From: Psychrobacter sp. Pi2-1
GTDB lineage: Bacteria; Pseudomonadota; Gammaproteobacteria; Pseudomonadales; Moraxellaceae
NCBI RefSeq assembly: GCF_904846645.1
Contig: NZ_CAJHBO010000004.1
Coordinates: 62,001-126,000 of the forward strand
Direction of reading: 5' to 3'
DNA length: 64,000 nt
In this document: one piece after another, positions 1 to 8,238 of the stretch
Numbering within the stretch: position 1 is the stretch's first letter
Layout of the letters: every line of letters starts with the position of its first letter
Translations under genes and position numbers: made by a program
The notes under the pieces: generated by a model
Told to the model about the DNA's origin: nothing
The model's database searches: none
The model's input: only the letters and a program-made list of their open reading frames with translations

Positions 1-808
1 TATCTTATTCGATGCATTACACATTGATACCTTGTCCGCTGACATACAGGCAAAAATTGCACGTGTGGATGCGTGTCTGCCACAGACGCAGTGCGGTCTA
101 TGTGAGCATCCAGATGGTTGCCTGCCATATGCCGCTGCAATTGTATTAGATGGCGAGCCGTATAATAAATGTGTGCCTGGTGGTCAGCCAGTCACCAATG
201 CGATTGCTCAGACTCTCGATATAGATACTTCTAACACTACGCTGACGGCAGTGCCTTCACAGTGGCCAATAGATGCCACCTCTGAACGTCCGACTGAGGT
301 TCATGCGGTTATCCGTGAAGATGACTGTATCGGCTGTACCAAATGCATTCCTGCTTGTCCAGTCGATGCTATCGTTGGTACTGGCAAGCATATGCATACG
401 ATTTTTACAGATTTGTGCACGGGCTGTGAGCTATGTATCGCGCCCTGCCCTGTTGATTGCATCGACTTAGTTACGATTGAGCGGGAAATATCTGAGCCTG
501 AGCGAATAGCAGAGCAAGAGGATTTAAGACAACGCTACCACACTCATTTGAAACGTGTGACAGAACAGCTTGCTGATACGAGCAATAGTAGACCTGTCGT
601 TAGTATGGTAGAGGCTAAGCTCAATAACGCAGCAAGCCAGTCTCTAAACATCAGTGAGTCGCAAGCGAAAAATACCATTGCGGCTGCCAAGCTCCGTACC
701 AAAATCAAAAAACTGGAAAAGCAACTGAGTGTGCGTGCAAACGATAAGAAACAAGTAGAGCTCGAATCTTTACAAGCCGAGCTTGAGTCATTGCAAGTAG
801 CGCTATAA
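1..808 (+). CDS. rnfB: RnfB-type electron transport subunit (5' end outside window)
   Basis: Iron-sulfur subunit of the Rnf/Rsx type, which passes electrons between ferredoxin and NADH or to the SoxR reducing system at the inner membrane. The frame is open to the left edge, and the first possible start inside is a TTG at 32 with no ribosome binding site, so the true start probably lies outside. Counting from that TTG, the RnfB four-Cys domain is C21-x2-C24-x5-C30-x16-C47, followed by two 4Fe-4S ferredoxin motifs, C99/C102/C105/C109 and C129/C132/C135/C139. The last 35 residues are Lys/Glu/Leu-rich and probably coiled coil. No rnfA, C, D, G or E gene lies downstream, so this is the end of a stand-alone rnfB or of an operon lying to the left. 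Confidence 0.85.
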   Translation, partial: ILFDALHIDTLSADIQAKIARVDACLPQTQCGLCEHPDGCLPYAAAIVLDGEPYNKCVPGGQPVTNAIAQTLDIDTSNTTLTAVPSQWPIDATSERPTEVHAVIREDDCIGCTKCIPACPVDAIVGTGKHMHTIFTDLCTGCELCIAPCPVDCIDLVTIEREISEPERIAEQEDLRQRYHTHLKRVTEQLADTSNSRPVVSMVEAKLNNAASQSLNISESQAKNTIAAAKLRTKIKKLEKQLSVRANDKKQVELESLQAELESLQVAL

Positions 809-860
809 CGGTAATAGCTGATTACGCAATTAATGCGTTAATAAATTGATACTTTAATCA

Positions 861-890
861 TTAACATGAATGCTAACGCTAGCATATAAT
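861..890 (+). promoter_or_regulatory. Candidate sigma-70 promoter of nth
   Basis: TTAACA (861-866), an 18-base spacer and a perfect TATAAT (885-890) lie 38 bases before the nth ATG. Found by eye; no transcript data. Confidence 0.45.
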
Positions 891-928
891 TTGGCACAAT
901 CATTCATCAAAATAATAGTCAAAATGCC

Positions 929-1624
929 ATGAGTAAAACGGTCAAACATAAAACAGCTGACACACCGCCCTCTAGACGAATGCCCAATCGTGACGTGCGT
1001 CCATTCTTTGAAAAGCTAGCAGCGACTATTGATGAGCCTGTCACCGAACTTAATTATGATAGTAATTTTGAGTTACTTATCGCGGTAATTTTGTCCGCAC
1101 AAGCGACTGATATCAGTGTCAATATTGCCACCAAGCAATTGTACCCTGTGGCCAATACGCCTGAGGCGATACTAGCATTAGGCGAAGACGGTCTCAAATC
1201 CTATATCAAAAACATTGGTCTATATAATGCCAAAGCAAAAAACGTCATAAAAACTTGCCGTGATTTGATTGAGAAATTTGATAGCACTGTTCCTGATAAC
1301 CGCAAAGATTTAGAGTCACTGGCAGGTGTCGGCCGAAAAACTGCCAATGTCGTGTTGAATACGGCCTTTGGCCAGCCGACCATGGCCGTTGATACGCATA
1401 TCTTTCGGGTGGGCAATCGTACTGGGCTTGCTACTGGCAAAACCGTACTCATTGTCGAAAAAAAGCTGGTCGAGCGCATCCCAGAAGACTTCATCGTAGA
1501 CGCTCATCATTATCTTATCTTACACGGCCGCTATACTTGTCAGGCACGTACACCCAAATGCGGCGCTTGCCCTGTCTATGAAGAATGCATGTTCAAAGAT
1601 AAAGCTGCATTTTTAGAGTTGTAA
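929..1624 (+). CDS. nth: Endonuclease III
   Basis: DNA glycosylase/AP lyase that removes oxidised pyrimidines in base excision repair. The 231-residue length is normal for the family once a short basic N-terminal extension is allowed for. The helix-hairpin-helix reads LAGVGRKTAN, giving catalytic Lys137, and the catalytic Asp is D155 in AVDTH. The C-terminal 4Fe-4S cluster is C204-x6-C211-x2-C214-x5-C220, the classic EndoIII spacing. It follows rnfB by 120 bases on the same strand, an rnfB-nth order known in other gammaproteobacteria, but the promoter-like sequence at 861 suggests separate transcription here. Confidence 0.96.
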   Translation: MSKTVKHKTADTPPSRRMPNRDVRPFFEKLAATIDEPVTELNYDSNFELLIAVILSAQATDISVNIATKQLYPVANTPEAILALGEDGLKSYIKNIGLYNAKAKNVIKTCRDLIEKFDSTVPDNRKDLESLAGVGRKTANVVLNTAFGQPTMAVDTHIFRVGNRTGLATGKTVLIVEKKLVERIPEDFIVDAHHYLILHGRYTCQARTPKCGACPVYEECMFKDKAAFLEL

Positions 1625-2054
1625 CGTATTGTTCATTTCAAGCAAACGCTACTGCTAGCTAATCACTCAGCTAGATAAACCGCTATCCAGTAACCACCTT
1701 TGATTGCAGTGAACTGCTTGTTGAGCATTTCTTATAGTAGAGCAAGTGTTGCTCACTAGAGTTTTATAACGTTTCAAGGTAGAATAACCCTATTTTGCGT
1801 TAAGAGATTTTGGCTATTACCCTGCTTCTGATAAGGCAATCTGCACATTAGCGTTGTCTATTAGGGCAAGTACTGCTTCAACTCGTTACCGCCAAGACCA
1901 TATTAGAGCGAGGCAGTATCATTTTATATATTGATTAAATGATAGTCAGCTCACCCTTTGGTCATATTTATTAGCAAAGATTTTAGTCAAAACCGATTTT
2001 AAATTAAGAAATACCGATTATCTGCCGCGTAAATGCGTGGTCAAAATTAATTAG
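1625..2054. other. Intergenic region nth-metK
   Basis: About 430 bases with no convincing reading frame or RNA gene. A 6-bp palindromic stem (CTAGCT/AGCTAG) sits near 1657-1677 without a T-run. Otherwise nothing recognisable apart from the hairpin that follows, so this probably holds the metK promoter and leader. Confidence 0.5.
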
Positions 2055-2079
2055 AGCAGCACCCAGATGTGCTGCTTTT
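2055..2079 (+). terminator. Hairpin plus short T-run just upstream of metK
   Basis: Perfect 8-bp stem AGCAGCAC/GTGCTGCT (2055-2062 with 2069-2076), a 6-base loop, then TTTT. It ends 35 bases before the metK ATG. It could end an upstream transcript or act as an attenuator in the metK leader. The T-run is short, so strength is uncertain. Confidence 0.5.
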
Positions 2080-2113
2080 CCTACCCTTATTGATTCAATT
2101 AAGCGATCCCATT

Positions 2114-3280
2114 ATGCGTGAATACAACTTATTTACCTCAGAATCTGTGAGCGAAGGCCATCCTGACAAAATGGCTGACCAAATATCAGACGCTATCCTT
2201 GACGCTATCTTACGTGAAGATCTGCACGCACGTGTAGCATGCGAAACCTTAGTAAAAACAGGCGCAGTCATACTTGCAGGTGAAATCACTACAACCGCAA
2301 ATATCGATTTAGAACGTCTGGTTCGTGACACCGTAAATGGCATTGGCTATCACCATTCAGACCTAGGCTTTGATGGCGAGACTTGTGCAGTCATCAACAT
2401 GCTAGGCAAACAATCTCCTGAAATCGCGCAAGGTGTCGATCGTAGCGACCCTGAAGAGCAAGGTGCAGGCGACCAAGGCTTGATGTTTGGTTATGCCAGT
2501 AATGAGACCGAAGTATTAATGCCAGCACCTATCGAGTATGCCCATCGTTTGATGGAGCGTCAGTCGGAGCTGCGCCGTGCAGGTGAGCTGCCATGGTTGC
2601 GTCCAGATGCCAAAGCGCAGGTGACCTTGAAGTATGACGGCAATCGTCCTGTCGCCATCGATGCTGTTGTATTATCAACACAGCATGATCCAAGCATCTC
2701 GCAGTCAGATCTACAAGAAGCTGTGATGGAATCTATCATTAAGCAAGTGCTACCAGCTGACTTATTGCACGCTGGCACACGCTATCATATCAACCCAACT
2801 GGTAAGTTTGTGATTGGCGGTCCTGTTGGTGATGCTGGTCTGACTGGTCGTAAAATTATTGTTGATACTTACGGCGGTATGGCACGTCATGGTGGCGGTG
2901 CGTTCAGTGGTAAAGATCCTTCAAAAGTGGATCGCAGTGCTGCTTACGCAGTACGTTATGTGGCCAAAAACATCGTAGCAGCAGGTCTTGCTGAGCGCTG
3001 TGAAGTACAGGTCAGCTATGCAATTGGTGTCGCTGAGCCGACTTCTATCTCTGTTAATACCTTTGGTACTAGCAAAATCAGCAACGATGAGATCATTCGC
3101 TTGATTCGTACTCACTTTGACCTACGCCCTTACGGCATTACCCGTATGTTGAACTTACTACAGCCAATGTATCAGCAGACTGCTACCTTTGGACACTTTG
3201 GTCGTCCAGGCTCAGAGACTGCCTTTACGTGGGAAAAAACAGACAAAGCTGATATCTTAAAAGCAGACGCTGGTTTATAA
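2114..3280 (+). CDS. metK: S-adenosylmethionine synthase
   Basis: Makes S-adenosylmethionine from ATP and methionine; cytosolic tetramer. The ATG at 2114 (388 residues) was chosen because the protein then begins [20 protein letters not shown] as in the family; the open frame back to 2069 runs into the leader hairpin. Signature motifs are visible: [16 protein letters not shown] near the N-terminus, [12 protein letters not shown] (ATP binding) and [19 protein letters not shown] (phosphate loop and Lys ligands). No SAM riboswitch was recognised, but a terminator-like hairpin lies immediately upstream. Confidence 0.97.
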   Translation: MREYNLFTSESVSEGHPDKMADQISDAILDAILREDLHARVACETLVKTGAVILAGEITTTANIDLERLVRDTVNGIGYHHSDLGFDGETCAVINMLGKQSPEIAQGVDRSDPEEQGAGDQGLMFGYASNETEVLMPAPIEYAHRLMERQSELRRAGELPWLRPDAKAQVTLKYDGNRPVAIDAVVLSTQHDPSISQSDLQEAVMESIIKQVLPADLLHAGTRYHINPTGKFVIGGPVGDAGLTGRKIIVDTYGGMARHGGGAFSGKDPSKVDRSAAYAVRYVAKNIVAAGLAERCEVQVSYAIGVAEPTSISVNTFGTSKISNDEIIRLIRTHFDLRPYGITRMLNLLQPMYQQTATFGHFGRPGSETAFTWEKTDKADILKADAGL

Positions 3281-3356
3281 GAGTCATTACTTTAAAACGT
3301 TTGCCACCCATTTTTATATACTAAAAACTACTGACACTTATTATTAGGAGTTGCTT

Positions 3357-3713
3357 ATGTCTCAAGACAATATTCAAGACCAAAACGCTGATGCTAACAT
3401 TGAAATCACCCCTGAAATGCAGGCATTCTATCAACGTGCTGACGCTATCATCGGTATCGCCAACAGCCAGCTAGGTCCTGAAGCACATTCAGGTCAAGTA
3501 GGTGCTTCTTTATTGTATGCTGCAGCACGCTATAGCGCGTCAGTTGCCTCTATCGGCTTCGTCAAAGGTGATGATTTCGCTAAAGAAAAAGACGATATCG
3601 TCGAGTTTTATGTTAAACAGTATCGCCAAATGCTAAGCGATAATTTAACTGATTATGCTCAAAACTTTGACAAGTACGTGCAGCTAAACCAAGATGACAA
3701 ACCAGCTGAATAA
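3357..3713 (+). CDS. DUF3144 family protein
   Basis: Small acidic cytosolic protein of 118 residues and unknown function. ATG 3357 is favoured because AGGAG at 3346-3350 lies 6 bases upstream. The segment from ITPEMQAFYQRADAIIGIAN through GASLLYAAARYSA to DFAKEKDDIVEFYVKQYRQML resembles the DUF3144 family of proteobacteria as I remember it: an all-helical domain with a conserved ADAIIxIAN start and a YAAARY core. No catalytic motif is visible. It lies 76 bases after metK and before a strong terminator, so it may be co-transcribed with metK. Confidence 0.75.
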   Translation: MSQDNIQDQNADANIEITPEMQAFYQRADAIIGIANSQLGPEAHSGQVGASLLYAAARYSASVASIGFVKGDDFAKEKDDIVEFYVKQYRQMLSDNLTDYAQNFDKYVQLNQDDKPAE

Positions 3714-3783
3714 GCGAATGTCGTCAGTCTAGATGTCTTTCATTTAGACATGCTGTCGTAGTATCAATATTTGATGGCAGAAA

Positions 3784-3819
3784 ACAAAACCCCAAGCTTA
3801 ATTGAGCTTGGGGTTTTTT
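3784..3819. terminator. Rho-independent terminator after the DUF3144 gene
   Basis: GC-rich stem CCCCAAGCT/AGCTTGGGG with flanking AAAA and TTTTTT; the A-run makes it usable on both strands. Confidence 0.88.
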
Positions 3820-3946
3820 GTATGGTGTTTAAGTGGATAGCTATTGATAAATGAGCTACCATAAATACTTAAGCGTTTAGCCTCAATAGGCAAATCCATC
3901 AGCGATAACAGGACGCTATCGAATATTATTAATAAGGACATTTCTT

Positions 3947-4303
3947 ATGAAACAAACTCTATCCAATTGTCGATTTTCCAAAATTAATCAATCTTCGTTC
4001 AAACCATTATCACTTATATTGATATTAGTTCTAGCTTTGACGGGCTGTAGCTCTATGTCTGATGTAGGCACGTCTGGTCAAACACCTACCCCATCCATTC
4101 CTGATATCAGTCAGCAGTTTGAAGATGCTCTTACTCAATGTCCACCCGCTAATCCTGCCAATAATATCTGTACGGCACAATATGAACCCGTCTGTGTAAA
4201 AACGAAAGTTGGATCAATTGTTAGCTACCGAACGGCTAGTAATGCCTGCTCAGCCTGTAATATTCCTGAAGCCATTGGTTATACAAAAGGCGAATGCAAT
4301 TAA
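3947..4303 (+). CDS. Lipoprotein with Kazal-like Cys domain
   Basis: Predicted lipoprotein of 118 residues. A long polar N-region is followed by a hydrophobic stretch (about 20-32) and the lipobox LTGC, so Cys34 would be lipidated. The mature part begins with a Ser/Thr/Pro linker and holds six more cysteines (65, 75, 83, 101, 104, 117). The pattern C-x7-C (CTAQYEPVC), then Y-x6-C-x2-C and a terminal GYTKGEC resembles Kazal-type serine protease inhibitor domains (CxxxYxPVC...Y.NxC.AC...G.C). This suggests an envelope protease-inhibitor-like protein, but the tyrosine-to-Cys spacing is not exact and a different disulfide fold is possible. Monocistronic, flanked by terminators. Confidence 0.7.
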   Translation: MKQTLSNCRFSKINQSSFKPLSLILILVLALTGCSSMSDVGTSGQTPTPSIPDISQQFEDALTQCPPANPANNICTAQYEPVCVKTKVGSIVSYRTASNACSACNIPEAIGYTKGECN

Positions 4304-4390
4304 TCTATAAAGCGATTATATCGAGATCTGCTGTGCTGAAAGCTGCTGTATTGGAAGACTTTCTATTAAAAATATTGAACATCCATAAAA

Positions 4391-4421
4391 ATACCCAGCT
4401 TATGACAAGCTGGGTATTTTT
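4391..4421. terminator. Bidirectional terminator between convergent genes
   Basis: Stem ATACCCAGCTT/AAGCTGGGTAT with T-run on the plus strand and A-run (T-run on minus) before it; serves the Kazal-like gene and the first BCCT gene. Confidence 0.88.
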
Positions 4422-4446
4422 GTAGCTGAGAAATAAACTCTAAAGC

Positions 4447-6099
4447 TTAAGCATCTTTCTCAAGTGCTGGTGGGCCTTTTAGTAGCTCTTCATCACGGAA
4501 TTCATTGGCCGAGTTGTGCTCTGCTGACTCTTCTGTGGTGAACCATTGCTGATTACGATACAGTATCAAGCGATCGCGACTGAGGCCACGCAATAGAGAA
4601 TACATCATCACGACGATCACAATAGCAAAAGGAAATCCTGAGACAATCGATGCCGCTTGTAATGCACTCAAACCACCTGCTGCCAATAGTACAGCAGCGA
4701 TAACGCCTTCAGCACCTGCCCAAAACAAACGTTGAATCTTTGGCGGATTAGTATCGCCGCCCGAGGTCAGCATGTCGATAACAAAGCTAGCTGAATCTGA
4801 TGACGTAACAAACCACAGTACAATCATGACCACGATGAGTAGGTTCACCGCATCAGTAAGTGGATAAGATTCCATGAGCTTAAAGATAGCACTGCCTGTA
4901 TCTGCTTTAACGGCTTCGATCAGACCTGGACTAACGAGATTAGGATCTGCCGCTGCCATCAATTCCATATTTACCGCAGAACCACCAAAGGCGGTAAACC
5001 ACAAGAAAAGTATCGTGATAGGAATTAATAATACACCTAGTATGAACTCACGAATGGTACGGCCACGAGAAATACGCGCAACAAACACCCCTACGAATGG
5101 TGACCAGCTGATCCACCAAGCCCAATAAAAAATCGTCCAAGAAGCTTGCCAGTTTTCTTCGCCTCTATAAGACTCTGTCCATAGACCTAACGGCACGATT
5201 TGATGCAAATAGTTGCCGATGTTTTCTACGAAGCTATTAAAAATAAACTGCGTAGGCCCAAAGATAATCACAAAACTTAGCAATATCACAGTGAACAATA
5301 TATTGGTATCACTTAGACGCTTGATGCCTTTATCCAATCCCATAAACAGAGACAACCCTGCTAGCATGGTGATAAGGCCAATCAAAATAATCTGCACCGT
5401 AATATTATTGGGTATACCAAATAACGTCTCAAGGCCTGAGTTAATCTGCAAAACGCCAAGACCTAACGTGGTCACTACCCCAAACATCGTACCAAACACG
5501 GCGAGCGTATCTACCGTATGCCCCCAACCGCCGTAGATCTTTTTACCCAATATTGGATAAAGTGTCGAACGGATAGCCAGTGGTAAACCTACTCGATAAT
5601 GAAAATATGCGAGCGATAGCGCAACCATGCCATATAGCGCCCATACATGTAGACCATAATGTAGGAACGAGATATTCATCGCTTGCTTGGCAGCGGCAAC
5701 TGTCTCCGCCTCGCCTAATGGTGGTGCCATAAAGTGATACAGCGGCTCAGCGGTGCCCCAATAAAGCAGCCCAATACCGATACCTGCTGAAAACAGCATA
5801 CCAATCCAAGAAACCATATTGTACTCTGGCCTCTCATTCTGATGACCGAGTCTGATATCGCCGTAGCGGCTAAATATCATATAAATACTCATGACCAATG
5901 TTAAATTGACCACGACAATAAAGAACCAGCCGAAGCGTAAAGAGACAAATGCTTTTGCTTGGTTAAATACCACTTCTGCCTGTTCATTGAATAAAGCGCC
6001 AAAAATAATGAACGCCAGTATCAAGATTGCTGAAGTCAAAAATACAGGTTTACTTACCCGCGGAAAAGGGCCTAATCGGCCAACTTTTACATGATCCAT
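4447..6099 (-). CDS. BCCT family osmolyte transporter 1
   Basis: Betaine/choline/carnitine-type secondary carrier that would import compatible solutes for osmoprotection; 550 residues from the ATG at 6099, with about 12 membrane segments. The glycine-rich unwound helix is SAGIGIGLLYWGTAEPL (about 104-120), and the Trp-rich family signature WTIFYWAWWISWSPFVG lies at about 321-337, followed by ARISRGRTIREF. A C-terminal soluble tail ends in LLKGPP. The frame is open further upstream, and that extension is partly conserved in copy 2, but GGGGA precedes ATG 6099 at usable spacing and copy 3 lacks the extension. First of three tandem paralogues; substrate (betaine, choline, carnitine or ectoine) cannot be read from the sequence. 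Confidence 0.92.
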   Translation of the reverse strand: MDHVKVGRLGPFPRVSKPVFLTSAILILAFIIFGALFNEQAEVVFNQAKAFVSLRFGWFFIVVVNLTLVMSIYMIFSRYGDIRLGHQNERPEYNMVSWIGMLFSAGIGIGLLYWGTAEPLYHFMAPPLGEAETVAAAKQAMNISFLHYGLHVWALYGMVALSLAYFHYRVGLPLAIRSTLYPILGKKIYGGWGHTVDTLAVFGTMFGVVTTLGLGVLQINSGLETLFGIPNNITVQIILIGLITMLAGLSLFMGLDKGIKRLSDTNILFTVILLSFVIIFGPTQFIFNSFVENIGNYLHQIVPLGLWTESYRGEENWQASWTIFYWAWWISWSPFVGVFVARISRGRTIREFILGVLLIPITILFLWFTAFGGSAVNMELMAAADPNLVSPGLIEAVKADTGSAIFKLMESYPLTDAVNLLIVVMIVLWFVTSSDSASFVIDMLTSGGDTNPPKIQRLFWAGAEGVIAAVLLAAGGLSALQAASIVSGFPFAIVIVVMMYSLLRGLSRDRLILYRNQQWFTTEESAEHNSANEFRDEELLKGPPALEKDA

Positions 6100-6341
6100 A
6101 GGTATATCCCCAAAAAAGTGCGTAACCATACCAAGGTATGAACGAATTATCAAATATAACACCTTGTAAATACTACCGAATGTATATAAATGGTAGTAAC
6201 ATTTCGGTAATAATTTTCAACAATACGAATTTATCCTGAATAAATTTAAGTATCTTTACCCAACAAAGAAGCCCCAATTTAAAAATAAATTGGGGCTTCT
6301 TCTATCAAAAGCTTAAATAGCAGTCTTACTTTTACCTACTT
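6100..6341. repeat. Duplicated spacer, copy 1 (pairs with 7995-8238)
   Basis: This spacer between BCCT copies 1 and 2 is closely similar over its whole length to the spacer 7995-8238 between copies 2 and 3. It includes the leader of the next gene and a terminator stem AAGAAGCCCCAATTT. The match shows that the duplication unit was gene plus leader plus terminator. Confidence 0.85.
6266..6301 (-). terminator. Terminator of BCCT copy 2
   Basis: 15-bp stem AAGAAGCCCCAATTT/AAATTGGGGCTTCTT with a 6-base loop, followed on the minus strand by a T-rich stretch. Confidence 0.8.
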
Positions 6342-7994
6342 TTAGTCACCTTTAACAATCTTAGGTGGCCCTTTTAGCAGATGCTCATCAGCAAATTCAT
6401 CTGCCGAGTTATGATCTGCTGATTCTTCAGTAATATAATGCTGCTGCGCTCTATATAGTATCAGTCGATCACGACTCAAACCACGCAGTAGCGCATACAT
6501 CATTGCAAATATAACCAAGGCAAATGGCAATCCTGCTACGATAGCGGCTGCTTGTAACGCGCTCAATCCACCAGCAGCCAACAACACAGCAGCAATGACA
6601 CCTTCAGTGCTTGCCCAAAATAAACGTTGAATCTTTGGCGGATTGGTATCACCACCAGCCGTCAGCATATCGATGACAAAACTTGCTGAATCTGATGAGG
6701 TCACGAACCACAATACAATCATAATCACAATCATAAATGTGATGGGTTGCGCCAATGGATAGTATTCAACCAATTTAAAAATGGCACTACCAAAATCTGT
6801 TTGTACCGCCTCGACCAGTCCAGGACTAACCAACGCTGGATCAATAGCAGCGAGCAGCTCCATATGAATAGCAACGCCGCCGAAAGTTGAAAACCAAAAG
6901 AACAATATGGCCATAGGAATAAGTAACACCCCAAGTACAAACTCTCTAATCGTACGACCACGGCTGATACGAGCAATAAACACGCCGACAAATGGTGCCC
7001 AACTTACCCACCATGCCCAATAAAATATCGTCCATGCTGACTGCCAGTTTGCCTCACCTTCATAAGACTCTCCCCATAGACCTAATGGTACAACCACTGA
7101 AAGATAGTTGCCGATATTTTCTAGGAAGCTATCAAAAATGAAAAGCGTCGGCCCTAAGACGACCATAAAACCAAGTAGAATAGCCGTCAAACCGATATTC
7201 ACATCGCTTAGACGCTTGATACCCTTATCCAAGCCCATCATGACAGAACAGGCGGCTAAAGCAGTAACAAAAGCAATCAGAGCGATTTGTATTGTGAGGT
7301 TATTAGGAATACCAAATAATTTCTCAAGCCCTGAGTTGATTTGCATAACCCCAAGACCGAGTGACGTCACCACACCAAACATCGTACCGAATACGGCTAA
7401 GATATCAACGGCATGACCCCACGAGCCATATATCTTTTTACCCAATATAGGATAAAGGGTTGAGCGAATCGATAGTGGTAAGCCACGGCGAAAATGGAAA
7501 TAGGCTAAAGATAGCGCTACAATCGCGTACAATGCCCAAGCATGTAAGCCCCAATGTAAAAAGGTAATATTCATCGCCTGTTTGGCGGCTTCTATCGTTT
7601 CCTTTTCACCGAGTGGCGGTGCCATAAAGTGATGTAAGGGCTCTGCTGTACCCCAGTAGACAAGTCCAATACCGATGCCAGCAGAGAACAGCATACCGAT
7701 CCACGAAAATAGACTGTACTGTGGTGTCTCAGTTTGAGCACCAAGACGAATATCGCCATAACGGCTCATAGACAAATAAACACAAAGTCCTAAGGCCACA
7801 TTAACGAGAATAATGAAAAACCAACCAAATTTATCGGTAATAAAGCCTTGTAAAAAACTGAACAACGTACCGGCAGATTCAGTAAAAAAAACGCCAAGAA
7901 CAATAAATATAATAATAAGTAATGCTGAAGTTAAAAAAACAGGTTTACTTACCCGCGGGAAAGGGCCTAACCTGCCAACTTTTACATGATCCAT
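6342..7994 (-). CDS. BCCT family osmolyte transporter 2
   Basis: Paralogue of the genes on both sides: same N-terminal MDHVKVGRLGPFPRVSKPVF start, SAGIGIGLVYWGTAEPL glycine helix, WTIFYWAWWVSWAPFVG signature and LLKGPPKIVKGD tail. 550 residues from ATG 7994; the open frame back to 8105 is not favoured, since GGGGAT precedes ATG 7994. Its leader is nearly the same as that of copy 1, whereas its 3' terminator matches that of copy 3, as expected for the middle copy of a tandem array. Differences from copy 1 are spread through the membrane segments, so substrate range may differ. Confidence 0.92.
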   Translation of the reverse strand: MDHVKVGRLGPFPRVSKPVFLTSALLIIIFIVLGVFFTESAGTLFSFLQGFITDKFGWFFIILVNVALGLCVYLSMSRYGDIRLGAQTETPQYSLFSWIGMLFSAGIGIGLVYWGTAEPLHHFMAPPLGEKETIEAAKQAMNITFLHWGLHAWALYAIVALSLAYFHFRRGLPLSIRSTLYPILGKKIYGSWGHAVDILAVFGTMFGVVTSLGLGVMQINSGLEKLFGIPNNLTIQIALIAFVTALAACSVMMGLDKGIKRLSDVNIGLTAILLGFMVVLGPTLFIFDSFLENIGNYLSVVVPLGLWGESYEGEANWQSAWTIFYWAWWVSWAPFVGVFIARISRGRTIREFVLGVLLIPMAILFFWFSTFGGVAIHMELLAAIDPALVSPGLVEAVQTDFGSAIFKLVEYYPLAQPITFMIVIMIVLWFVTSSDSASFVIDMLTAGGDTNPPKIQRLFWASTEGVIAAVLLAAGGLSALQAAAIVAGLPFALVIFAMMYALLRGLSRDRLILYRAQQHYITEESADHNSADEFADEHLLKGPPKIVKGD

Positions 7995-8238
7995 AGGTAT
8001 ATCCCCAAAAAAGAGCGTAACCATAGCAAGGTATGAACGAATCACTAAATATAACACCATGTAAATACTGCCGAATGTATAGAAATCGTAGTAACATTGC
8101 AGCAATAATATTTCGACAAACTGAATTTGTTCTGAACAAATTTAAATATCTTTACCCAATAAAGAAGCCCCAATTTACTTTTAAATTGGGGCTTCTTCTA
8201 TTAAAAGCTTAAGTAGCTGTCTTAATCCTATCTACTTC
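7995..8238. repeat. Duplicated spacer, copy 2 (pairs with 6100-6341)
   Basis: Second copy of the BCCT intergenic unit: the same ordered blocks (AGGTATATCCCCAAAAAAG, TAAATATAACACC, CCGAATGTATA, TATCTTTACCCAA, terminator) with scattered substitutions. Confidence 0.85.
8162..8197 (-). terminator. Terminator of BCCT copy 3
   Basis: Perfect 16-bp stem AAGAAGCCCCAATTTA/TAAATTGGGGCTTCTT with a 4-base loop; homologous to the stem at 6266-6301. Confidence 0.82.

Noticed and set aside
2069-2113. Upstream start for metK
   Set aside because: Lies in the leader hairpin and adds residues absent from the family; ATG 2114 gives the conserved start.
4391-8197. CRISPR-like array from repeated hairpins in the BCCT region
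   Set aside because: Only two related terminators, 1.9 kb apart, explained by gene duplication.
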